Of a stretch of DNA of 5,353 nt, positions 1 through 5,353 are shown piece by piece. A model generated the notes under the pieces. The model saw only the letters and a list, made by a program, of their open reading frames with translations, searched no databases and had not been told where the DNA came from. Every line of letters starts with the position of its first letter. Within the stretch, counting starts at the first letter, position 1. The stretch comes from Spartobacteria bacterium (GTDB taxonomy: Bacteria; Verrucomicrobiota; Verrucomicrobiia; Chthoniobacterales; UBA10450), in contig JAJPJU010000085.1 of assembly GCA_021324035.1 (NCBI GenBank), forward strand, positions 1 to 5,353. Direction: 5' to 3'. A program made the position numbers and the translations under genes.

Positions 1-877
1 CAGTCGGCGCGGATGCCGATTTCGTAGAAGAACCGCGCAGTTCCGCGAGTGACGGTTTCCGGCGTGCGGCCGGTTCGTCAGGAAGCGCCGTGGTATCGAC
101 TACCTTGGGCGCTGGACGACCTACGAGTTCTTCAGGCGAAATAAATGAAGTGGCCGGCTCGGAAACAGCCGCGCCTTTCTTCTTCAATTGTCTCTCGATC
201 GATTTTCGCTGCTTGGCCAGCTCGCGCTTGCTGATCTCGAGCTGCCCCTTGATGTCGGCTTTGCTCAGCTGCCGTTGCACTCGCCATTGATGCAGGTTCG
301 CGAATCCAGCGCGTGTTCCCGCGACAGTCTGATGGACCAGGTGAATCGGACGGAGTCCGGTCATCAAAATCAGGCTGGCTGCGTAAATTGCGCCGAGCAG
401 AATGACCGAACCGACCTCACCCATCGACGTGAGCAGGAGCGTTTTTCCGAAGAAGTAGCCGACCCAGCCGCCGGGCCCCGGAATATTAAACGCGTGATTC
501 CAACCAGCCAAATGCCTGGTTTGTAATTGCAGAAGGCACGCGCCGGACGCGATGAACAAAATGGTCCACGGCAACCGCGTGATTAGCCGCACGTTTGCAT
601 GAAATAATTTCATCGCTCCAAAAAAGAGGAGTATTCCGGCGAGGAAATAGGAGGCGGCGCCGACCAGATAGTAAAAAACGCTCGCCAGGATCGCGCCGAA
701 AGGGCCAATGAAATTCTGGGCCGGCTTATTTGGAGGCGAGAGATAACTCCACGGCACCCACGACGGCAGGTCTTTCGGGTTGTAGGAGATTAGTGCGAGA
801 AAGAGCAGCGTTCCGACGCCGAGTAAAATAATGGCGACGACTTCATTCCAAGCGCTGTTCTTTGAGCTGCGAGACAA
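1..877 (-). CDS. ftsK: DNA translocase FtsK, N-terminal membrane domain and start of linker (partial, cut by left edge)
   Basis: FtsK anchors at the division septum and pumps DNA to clear and resolve chromosomes during division. Reading the minus strand gives 292 uninterrupted codons that run off position 1. Hydrophobic segments lie near residues 13-31, 60-90, 104-118 and 147-175, matching the FtsK four-helix N-terminal domain. Family-like stretches include LISYNPKDLPSW (about 29-40), NFIGPFGAILA (55-65), and GGWVGYFFGK followed by GEVGSVILLG (136-162). After the last helix comes a Lys/Arg/Gln-rich, coiled-coil-like stretch (about 199-235) and then a Pro/Ala-rich linker, as expected before the motor, which is outside the window. 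The frame has a TAG just upstream and no ATG. The only plausible start is TTG at 877-875, giving MSRSSKNSAWNEVV, with a weak GAG nine bases upstream. A nearby ATG (891-889) is in another frame. Family call is firm; the exact start is moderately sure. Confidence 0.9.
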   Translation of the reverse strand, partial: MSRSSKNSAWNEVVAIILLGVGTLLFLALISYNPKDLPSWVPWSYLSPPNKPAQNFIGPFGAILASVFYYLVGAASYFLAGILLFFGAMKLFHANVRLITRLPWTILFIASGACLLQLQTRHLAGWNHAFNIPGPGGWVGYFFGKTLLLTSMGEVGSVILLGAIYAASLILMTGLRPIHLVHQTVAGTRAGFANLHQWRVQRQLSKADIKGQLEISKRELAKQRKSIERQLKKKGAAVSEPATSFISPEELVGRPAPKVVDTTALPDEPAARRKPSLAELRGSSTKSASAPT

Positions 878-1028
878 GGGCGATCGCTCATACTAATGCT
901 GCAAGCGCGGCGTTTATCAACCTGCGCGCGAGGGAATCTTGGTTTCCTCTTAATCTTAAACCAGCCGGAGAACGGTCTGGCGGTTTCACCTTGCCTGAGG
1001 CGCGTCCGCCCGAGTACTGTCGACCCGT

Positions 1029-1250
1029 ATGCGTTTTGGTGTTCGTGAGATCGTCGCCTCAGTTTCCGCCGCTGCCTTAATTTTCTGTTGCTCCTGCGAG
1101 AAACATCGCCTTGGCGAAGATCCCGAAGTCCAAAAGGAACATGGAGGCAATCTCGCGGCCGCGAATAAAGCGGAAACGGCGGAGTCGCCCGCTCCGAAAC
1201 GCACTCCGGCGGAATTTTTCCGCCAGCAATCGCCCTCGCCTGCACCGTAG
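1029..1250 (+). CDS. Small putative lipoprotein, unknown function
   Basis: This 73-residue protein is not one I recognise. It begins with a charged n-region (MRFGVRE), then a hydrophobic stretch (about residues 8-19) ending in FCCSC. Cys23, after Ser22, is the best candidate for lipid attachment, although the -3 position is Cys rather than the usual Leu, so the lipobox is imperfect; Cys20 or Cys21 are alternatives. The remainder is hydrophilic and rich in Ala, Pro, Glu and Lys, ending QQSPSPAP, which suggests a flexible tail outside the cytoplasmic membrane. An in-frame TGA at 996-998 leaves this ATG as the only usual start; no clear Shine-Dalgarno precedes it. The stop lies 11 bases before the transporter start, and that gene's ribosome-binding site overlaps the stop, so the two are probably co-transcribed. 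It could be a chance ORF, but its signal-peptide-like layout and tight spacing argue for a real gene. Confidence 0.6.
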   Translation: MRFGVREIVASVSAAALIFCCSCEKHRLGEDPEVQKEHGGNLAAANKAETAESPAPKRTPAEFFRQQSPSPAP

Positions 1251-1255
1251 AGGAA
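1249..1255 (+). promoter_or_regulatory. Ribosome-binding site of the POT transporter, overlapping the upstream stop codon
   Basis: The sequence AGAGGAA begins within the TAG stop (1248-1250) of the small lipoprotein gene. Its GAGG core (1250-1253) lies eight bases before the ATG at 1262. It is the clearest Shine-Dalgarno site in the window. It supports the chosen transporter start, and its position suggests that translation of the two genes may be coupled. Confidence 0.7.
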
Positions 1256-1261
1256 TTTGTT

Positions 1262-2674
1262 ATGGGCAAGTATCTGACATCGCCGCCTAATTTGACCGGG
1301 ATGCCCCCGGGCGTTCCCTACATCATTGGGAACGAAGCGGCCGAGCGTTTCTCCTACTACGGCATGAAATCGGTCCTGACCGTCTTCATGGCGCATTACA
1401 TTTTGAATCAGTCGGGCGTTCTCGCGCCGATGAATGAGAACGAATCCTACATGTACACGCACTTGTTCGTGTTCGGCGTGTACTTTTTACCAGTTCTCGG
1501 CGCGATTTTGGCCGACGGCTTTATCGGCAAGTATTGGACGATTCTTTCTCTGTCGATCGTTTACTGTTTGGGCAACCTCACCCTCGCTTGCATGGCCACG
1601 TCGTGGGGAATCGCCATCGGCCAGCGAATGATGCTTCTGATCGGTTTGATCATGATCTGTCTCGGCGCCGGGGGGATCAAACCGTGTGTGTCTGCCAACG
1701 TGGGGGATCAGTTTGGCGAATCGAACAAACATTTGCTCTCGAAAATGTTTGGCTGGTTTTATTTCTCGATTAACGCCGGCTCGTTTATTTCTTCGATCCT
1801 TTGTCCATGGTTCCTGGCCAATCCCAAATGGGGGCCAGGATGGGCCTTTGGAATTCCCGGAATCGCGATGTTGATTGCCACTCTGTTCTTTTGGGGCGGT
1901 CGCAACAAAATGGTTCACGTCCCGCCCGCCGGTTTGGGTTACCTGAAACAAACCTTCAGCAAAGAGGGAATTCTCACTCTCGCCCGGATCGCCATGGTTT
2001 TCTTTTTCATTCTGTTTTTCTGGGGACTCTGGGGAATGAGCAACGGCGCCGAATGGACGCTCCAAGCCGAGAAGATGAACCTCCACTGGATGGGACTGAA
2101 TTTGATCGCAGCTCAAGTCCAGACCGCAAATCCGATTCTCATTTTGATCTTTATCCCCATCGTTAACTACATCCTTTATCCGGCGATCGATAAGGTTTTT
2201 ACGCTGACGCCGCTGAGAAAAATCGGCATTGGCCTGTTCATTACCGCGTTTTCCTTTGTCGTTATTGTGATGATCCAGGGGTGGATCGACGCCGGACAGA
2301 AACCCAGCATCAACTGGCAATTGCTTGCTTACACTATCCTCACCCTTGGCGAAGCGATGGTTTCGATCACCGGTTTGGAATTTGCCTACACCCAGTCGCC
2401 GAACTCCATGAAGAGCTCGGTTATGGCGTTGTGGCTGTTGACCGTTGCAAGTGGCGAAGGATTCGTCGCTCTGGTTAATAAATGGATTCTTGGAGGCGGC
2501 CAGAAGGTAAGCGCTTATCAATATTTCACGTTTTTCACCTGGCTGATGGTAGGCGCTGCCGTCGTCTTCACGATCGTCGCCTGCTTTTACAATTACCGCA
2601 CCCATCTGCAATCCCAGCTCACAGCAGACGAAGTGGCCACTGAGCCGATTCTGCACGGCGGCACCCCGAGCTGA
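1262..2674 (+). CDS. Proton-dependent oligopeptide transporter, POT/PTR2 family (MFS)
   Basis: Predicted inner-membrane symporter importing di- and tripeptides with protons. The 470-residue length and many hydrophobic segments fit a 12-14 helix POT protein. Visible signatures are the ExxERF proton/peptide motif (Glu25, Glu28, Arg29, followed by SYYG), GAILADGFIGKYW (80-92, first PTR2 signature), GAGGIKP with conserved Lys140, GDQF (148-151), and FYFSINAGS (166-174, second PTR2 signature). EWTLQAEKM (264-272) and GEAMVSITGLEFAYTQSPNSMKS (363-385, with Glu364 as the likely helix-10 carboxylate) resemble the PepT1/PepTSo branch more than short bacterial POTs. Residue 36 is Lys where many homologues carry Arg. 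The start is set by a good Shine-Dalgarno site. It sits between a putative lipoprotein gene and an exported peptidase-like gene, so peptide uptake is a reasonable role. Substrate range cannot be read from sequence; some POT relatives carry other small solutes. Confidence 0.95.
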   Translation: MGKYLTSPPNLTGMPPGVPYIIGNEAAERFSYYGMKSVLTVFMAHYILNQSGVLAPMNENESYMYTHLFVFGVYFLPVLGAILADGFIGKYWTILSLSIVYCLGNLTLACMATSWGIAIGQRMMLLIGLIMICLGAGGIKPCVSANVGDQFGESNKHLLSKMFGWFYFSINAGSFISSILCPWFLANPKWGPGWAFGIPGIAMLIATLFFWGGRNKMVHVPPAGLGYLKQTFSKEGILTLARIAMVFFFILFFWGLWGMSNGAEWTLQAEKMNLHWMGLNLIAAQVQTANPILILIFIPIVNYILYPAIDKVFTLTPLRKIGIGLFITAFSFVVIVMIQGWIDAGQKPSINWQLLAYTILTLGEAMVSITGLEFAYTQSPNSMKSSVMALWLLTVASGEGFVALVNKWILGGGQKVSAYQYFTFFTWLMVGAAVVFTIVACFYNYRTHLQSQLTADEVATEPILHGGTPS

Positions 2675-2680
2675 AATAAC

Positions 2681-4411
2681 ATGAAAATCGTTCTCGCGAT
2701 TGCGTGCGCGTTCTCGTTATCGATTTTCGCGGCTGCGGCGAATCCAGCCGACGACGAGTTCGAAAAAATCGCGAAGGATTACATCGAAAGTTATCTCGCG
2801 TCGCATCCCGAGCAGGCGACCGAGCTCGGCGATCACCGCTTCGACGGAGCCCTGACCGATTATTCTGCCGATGCGCGCACCAAAATGCTGGCGAATGCGA
2901 AACAAGTCCGCGAAGCGCTGAACAAATTCGAGGATTACAAACAACTCACCGGCCCGAACCAGGTCGACGTCCGGATTTTGCGGGACAATGTCGATCGCCA
3001 GATTTTTTCGTTGGAAGAATTGCGCGAGGCCGAGTGGAACCCGCTCGTTTACAACCAGAGCCTCGCCAACAGCTTGTATCTGATCGTTGCCCGCGATTTC
3101 GATTCTGCCGAGAAACGCGTTCCTAATTTGCGTCAGCGAATGGAGGCGATCCCAACCGTGATCAAACAGGCGGAAGCAAATTTGCAGCACTCGCCGAAGA
3201 TTCACACCGAGACTGCAATCGAACAGGTCCAGGGCGCGATTAATCTCGTGCGTAACGGGCTTGATCCGCTTTTGAGCCAGGCGCCGCAATTTCGAAAAGA
3301 CATCGCGCCAATCCAGGAGAAAACGGCGCTGGCCCTGGAAGATTACAAGAAATGGCTGCAACAAGATTTGTTGAAGCGCTCGGATGGCGACTTCCGGATC
3401 GGCGCCGACAAGTTTCGCAAGAAACTGCGCTTCGCCCTCGCGTCCGATTTGTCGATGGAAGAAGTGATGAAGCGCGCGCAGGATGGGCTCGCCCAAACTC
3501 AGGAGCAGATCTACCAAACCGCCCTGCCGCTTTATAAAAAATATTTCCCCAAATCGGATCAGAAAACTCTGGCCGACAAAAAAAAGGTCACGGTCGCGGT
3601 GCTGAACAAACTGGCGGAACAGCATCAGGACGACAACACGATCGTCGGTTACGCTCAGAAAGTCGTGAACGAAGCGACCGGGTTTGTTAAACAGCACAAC
3701 CTTGTCACCGTTCCGAGCGTGCCGCTGGATGTAGTTGCGATGCCGGAGTTCAAGCGGGGCGTCGCCATTGCCTATTGCGATTCGGCCGGACCGCTCGAGC
3801 AGAACGGCAAAACATTTTTCGCGATCTCACCGACGCCCAAAGATTGGCCCAAGGAAAAAAAGGATTCCTTCTTTCGCGAGAACAACAATTACTTCGTACG
3901 GGATTTGACGGTGCATGAAGCAATGCCTGGTCATTATCTTCAGCTGGCCCATTCCAATGAGTTCAAAGCGCCAACCCTCGTTCGCGCGATTTTTCAAAGC
4001 GGCACCTTCATCGAAGGATGGGCTGTTTACACCGAACAGGTGATGGCGGAAACAGGTTACGGCGGCCCTGAAGTGAAAATGCAGCAGCTCAAGATGCGAT
4101 TGCGAACCATCGCCAACGCGATCATCGACCAAAGCATTCACGCCGGAAACATGACCGAACAGCAGGCGATGGATTTGATGACCAGGGAAACTTTTCAGGA
4201 ACAAGGCGAAGCCACTCTTAAATGGAAGCGCGCTCGTCTGACCTCCGCGCAGCTATCCACCTATTTTGTCGGCGTCAGCGAACATCTCGATCTTCGGGAC
4301 GCGGCGAAAACCAAACTGGGCAAGGATTTCGACCTGAAGAAATACAACGACGAAGTGATTTCCTACGGCAGTCCCCCGGTAAAATACGTGCGGGAGCTCA
4401 TGGGACTCTGA
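2681..4411 (+). CDS. Exported DUF885 family protein, putative metallopeptidase
   Basis: This 576-residue protein has the usual length of DUF885 proteins. Residues 1-20 form a signal peptide (MKIVLAIACAFSLSIFAAAA), probably cut after Ala19 or Ala20, so the mature protein should be periplasmic or secreted. Early in the mature part is HPEQATELGDHRFD (42-55), the N-terminal family hallmark. The catalytic-looking centre is HEAMPGHYLQ (His412, Glu413, His418) followed by EGWAVYTEQ (Glu445 onward). By analogy with gluzincin peptidases, the two histidines and Glu445 could bind zinc and Glu413 could activate water, but this is inference. The C-terminal region has QLSTYFVG (524-531) and a conserved-looking ending SYGSPPVKYVREL. 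The start is six bases after the transporter stop with only a weak upstream GAG, which suggests translation within the same operon. A role in trimming peptides for the adjacent importer is plausible but untested. Confidence 0.9.
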   Translation: MKIVLAIACAFSLSIFAAAANPADDEFEKIAKDYIESYLASHPEQATELGDHRFDGALTDYSADARTKMLANAKQVREALNKFEDYKQLTGPNQVDVRILRDNVDRQIFSLEELREAEWNPLVYNQSLANSLYLIVARDFDSAEKRVPNLRQRMEAIPTVIKQAEANLQHSPKIHTETAIEQVQGAINLVRNGLDPLLSQAPQFRKDIAPIQEKTALALEDYKKWLQQDLLKRSDGDFRIGADKFRKKLRFALASDLSMEEVMKRAQDGLAQTQEQIYQTALPLYKKYFPKSDQKTLADKKKVTVAVLNKLAEQHQDDNTIVGYAQKVVNEATGFVKQHNLVTVPSVPLDVVAMPEFKRGVAIAYCDSAGPLEQNGKTFFAISPTPKDWPKEKKDSFFRENNNYFVRDLTVHEAMPGHYLQLAHSNEFKAPTLVRAIFQSGTFIEGWAVYTEQVMAETGYGGPEVKMQQLKMRLRTIANAIIDQSIHAGNMTEQQAMDLMTRETFQEQGEATLKWKRARLTSAQLSTYFVGVSEHLDLRDAAKTKLGKDFDLKKYNDEVISYGSPPVKYVRELMGL

Positions 4412-4431
4412 CGGCGTCGTTACGCTCCGTC
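4410..4431 (+). terminator. Weak hairpin at the end of the DUF885 gene
   Basis: GACGGCGT and ACGCTCCGTC can pair around a CGTT loop, giving eight base pairs with a two-base CT bulge. The stem begins in the TGA stop codon. No T-run follows, so it is not a classical intrinsic terminator. It might act as an mRNA 3' stabiliser or a weak terminator, or it may be part of the repeat-rich intergenic DNA that follows. Confidence 0.25.
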
Positions 4432-4433
4432 GA

Positions 4434-4570
4434 AATGTCGAAGCACGAATGTCGAAACAAGCCCGAATGGGCAAATTTCAAACGTTCAATTTCCCGCGCT
4501 CTGGGTTTTGAACATTCGAATTTTGGGTTTTAGCCATTGTTTCGGATTTCGGAATTCGAATTTCGGGTTT
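4434..4570. repeat. Intergenic cluster of short direct and palindromic repeats
   Basis: This AT-richer stretch between two genes holds several short repeats. AATGTCGAA occurs at 4434-4442 and 4448-4456. ATTCGAATTTTGGGTTT (4514-4530) and ATTCGAATTTCGGGTTT (4554-4570) differ at one base in 17. Each contains a palindrome, ATTCGAAT (4514-4521) and AATTCGAATT (4553-4562). GCCCGAATGGGC (4461-4472) is a four-pair hairpin, and its CCCGAA is the complement of TTCGGG near 4561-4567, giving loose inverted symmetry across the region. I see no convincing ORF. From memory, similar GAATGTCGAAACAAGCCCGAATG / TTCGGATTTCGGGTTT strings recur between genes in verrucomicrobial genomes, but this window shows only one cluster, so dispersal is not demonstrated here. 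Confidence 0.6.
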
Positions 4571-4583
4571 AATTCTTCATCTG

Positions 4584-5222
4584 ATGCTTAAACTTGCCAC
4601 CTGGGTCCGCGAGAAGGATGAAAAATGGTTCGGTCCATTTTTCGCGAAACACCCTGAAATCGAAGTTTGCAATGCGTTGAAGGGTGACGTTGCGATCGCG
4701 GATGTCGACGGTCTTCTGTTGACTGGCGGCTCCGACGTTGCGCCCGAGTTTTTGAAGCAACCGATTCCCGATCCTTCCGTCCTCGAGCAGGATGTCGATC
4801 CGGTTCGCGATCAGTGGGAGTTTGCTGCCGTTGATCAAGCGCTCGCCCGCGGTCTGCCGATTCTCGCGATTTGCAAAGGCCTTCAGGTTCTCAACCTCGC
4901 GCTTGGAGGCACGTTGAAACTCGACATCCCCGGTCACAAACATCCGGAGCAAAAGGACAACGACATCCAGTCGCTCCGCTCACAGAAGACTGCCGTCCAT
5001 CGCTTTGAAAAAGTAAACAGCTCTCACCATCAAGCGCTCGATTTGGTAGGGGAAGGGCTGGAGATCGAAGCGTGGTGCTCGGACGATGACGTCATCGAAC
5101 AGGTGCGGCTTCGGCATTATTCGTTCGCCATCGGTGTTCAGTACCATCCGGAGCGCGGCAAGATTTACGATTCGCTGTTCGAGGACTTCTTCTCTCGCCT
5201 AAAAAATTCTAGACAGGATTAA
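4584..5222 (+). CDS. Class I glutamine amidotransferase-like protein, gamma-glutamyl hydrolase (peptidase C26/PuuD-like)
   Basis: Predicted cytoplasmic cysteine hydrolase acting on gamma-glutamyl amide bonds; PuuD, for example, releases GABA from gamma-glutamyl-GABA. In order, the protein shows DGLLLTGGSDVAPEF (42-56, the GGxDVxP element of this family), RDQWEF (75-80), the nucleophile elbow LAICKGLQVLN (Cys97), GGTLKLDI (108-115), VNSSHHQ (144-150), and GVQYHPE (184-190) with His188 and Glu190 completing the triad. The elbow has Ala95 and Lys98 where PuuD-like proteins usually have Gly and Arg. At 212 residues it is about 40 shorter than PuuD (254), mainly before the GGxDV element. No Shine-Dalgarno site precedes the ATG, so the start is less certain than the family. 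The last residues and stop codon fall inside an inverted repeat. The true substrate is unknown; a folate or spermidine-pathway role cannot be argued from these neighbours. Confidence 0.88.
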   Translation: MLKLATWVREKDEKWFGPFFAKHPEIEVCNALKGDVAIADVDGLLLTGGSDVAPEFLKQPIPDPSVLEQDVDPVRDQWEFAAVDQALARGLPILAICKGLQVLNLALGGTLKLDIPGHKHPEQKDNDIQSLRSQKTAVHRFEKVNSSHHQALDLVGEGLEIEAWCSDDDVIEQVRLRHYSFAIGVQYHPERGKIYDSLFEDFFSRLKNSRQD

Positions 5223-5273
5223 CGAGGATTTATTGGATTTTCAGACCGGACCAATCCTGTAAATCCTGTCTAG
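5209..5273. repeat. Imperfect inverted repeat (ACAGGATT-type) overlapping the end of the amidotransferase gene
   Basis: The left arm, 5209-5230, begins CTAGACAGGATT. The right arm, 5253-5273, ends with its exact complement AATCCTGTCTAG. Beyond these 12 perfect pairs, the arms continue with one mismatch and one extra base, for about 20 pairs in total around a 22-base loop. Each arm is internally periodic: AGGATT recurs every 10 bases at 5215 and 5225 with GGATTT at 5235, and AATCCTGT recurs after nine bases at 5253 and 5262. The amidotransferase stop TAA (5220-5222) and its final Arg-Gln-Asp codons lie in the left arm. As RNA it would form a strong hairpin and could act as a terminator or mRNA-protecting structure, though no T-run follows. 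From memory, ACAGGATTAACAGGATTTACAGGATT-like strings are common intergenic repeats in Verrucomicrobiota and Planctomycetota. Confidence 0.8.
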
Positions 5274-5292
5274 TTCGGTGAGGTCTAGTTCG
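5268..5292 (+). repeat. Ten-base direct repeat GTCTAGTTCG flanking a possible ribosome-binding site
   Basis: GTCTAGTTCG occurs at 5268-5277 and again at 5283-5292, a spacing of 15 bases. The first copy overlaps the right end of the inverted repeat. Between the copies is GGTGAGG (5277-5283), whose GAGG lies 11 bases before the ATG of the next gene and may serve as a somewhat distant Shine-Dalgarno site. The duplication could be a slippage product or a remnant of a duplicated repeat end. Confidence 0.5.
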
Positions 5293-5294
5293 AT

Positions 5295-5353
5295 ATGTCC
5301 ACGCCACAAAACACCATCGCGATCGTTTACGATTACGATCAAACTCTGAGTCC
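5295..5353 (+). CDS. HAD-superfamily hydrolase, N-terminus only (partial, cut by right edge)
   Basis: The last 59 bases encode MSTPQNTIAIVYDYDQTLSP. A hydrophobic beta-strand (IAIVY) runs straight into DYDQTLSP, which matches HAD motif I, DxDxT/V. Asp13 would be the phosphoaspartate nucleophile and Asp15 the general acid/base, so phosphatase or related phosphotransfer chemistry is expected. Only 19 complete codons are present, so the cap type and substrate cannot be judged. The gene lies on the same strand as the amidotransferase gene but is separated from it by 72 bases carrying a strong inverted repeat, so co-transcription is uncertain. A GTGAGG upstream is a possible ribosome-binding site. 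Confidence 0.75.
   Translation, partial: MSTPQNTIAIVYDYDQTLS

Noticed and set aside
188..526. 112-codon open frame on the plus strand
   Set aside because: It is antisense to the ftsK membrane domain and linker and shows no family features.
961..980. Hairpin CCAGCCG-GAGAA-CGGTCTGG in the gap before the lipoprotein gene
   Set aside because: Seven pairs with one bulge could be a leader structure, but no T-run, riboswitch-like conservation or coupled element is visible, and such short stems occur by chance.
878..1028. Promoters for the divergent ftsK and lipoprotein/POT transcripts
   Set aside because: Promoters must lie here or nearby, but I found no convincing -35/-10 pair on either strand, so none is annotated.
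790..1462. Two overlapping minus-strand frames (790-1269 and 986-1462)
   Set aside because: They cross the divergent gap and overlap the ftsK start, the lipoprotein gene and the POT start in antisense. They are Arg-rich, low-complexity translations with no recognisable motif.
1487..2656. 389-codon open frame on the minus strand
   Set aside because: It lies wholly antisense to the POT gene, whose motifs are unmistakable. Its translation is charged and Gln/Asp/Arg-rich with no recognisable domain, as expected from codon bias of the opposite strand.
2717..3697. 326-codon open frame on the minus strand
   Set aside because: Antisense to the well-supported DUF885 gene, with no domain or start signal of its own.
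4412..4583. Possible CRISPR array or origin in the repeat-rich gap
   Set aside because: The repeats are too short and irregularly spaced, without unique spacers of constant length. There are no DnaA-box clusters and no cas or replication genes.

Overview
The window reads like ordinary chromosomal DNA of a Gram-negative bacterium, most likely a soil or freshwater Verrucomicrobiota (Chthoniobacter/Udaeobacter-like). That assignment is an inference from three things: gene content, moderately GC-rich codon use with few strong Shine-Dalgarno sites, and two kinds of intergenic repeat that I associate from memory with that phylum (CGAAATGTCGAA/ATTCGAATTTCGGGTTT and ACAGGATTAAC.AGGATT). No rRNA or other marker gene fixes the lineage.

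Layout: (1) Positions 1-877, minus strand, hold the N-terminal 292 codons of a DNA translocase of the FtsK family. These are the four-helix membrane domain and the start of the linker; the motor lies beyond the left edge. The frame has no ATG and appears to begin at TTG. (2) A 151-base divergent gap follows. (3) On the plus strand come three closely packed genes: a 73-residue putative lipoprotein (1029-1250), a proton-coupled oligopeptide transporter of the POT/PTR2 family (1262-2674), and an exported DUF885 protein with a metallopeptidase-like HEAMPGH motif (2681-4411). Gaps of 11 and 6 bases suggest one transcript. A peptidase-like protein outside the cytoplasm next to a peptide importer suggests peptide scavenging. 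(4) A 172-base intergenic stretch (4412-4583) is full of short direct and palindromic repeats. (5) A class I glutamine amidotransferase/gamma-glutamyl hydrolase-like gene (4584-5222) ends inside an imperfect inverted repeat of about 21 bp (5209-5273). (6) A HAD-superfamily hydrolase starts at 5295 and runs off the right edge.

I find no tRNA, rRNA, CRISPR array, transposase or phage gene, and no clear sign of a novel multi-gene system. The points most worth a second look are the overlooked ftsK start, the lipoprotein-POT-DUF885 cluster, and the repeat that supplies the stop codon and last residues of the amidotransferase gene.
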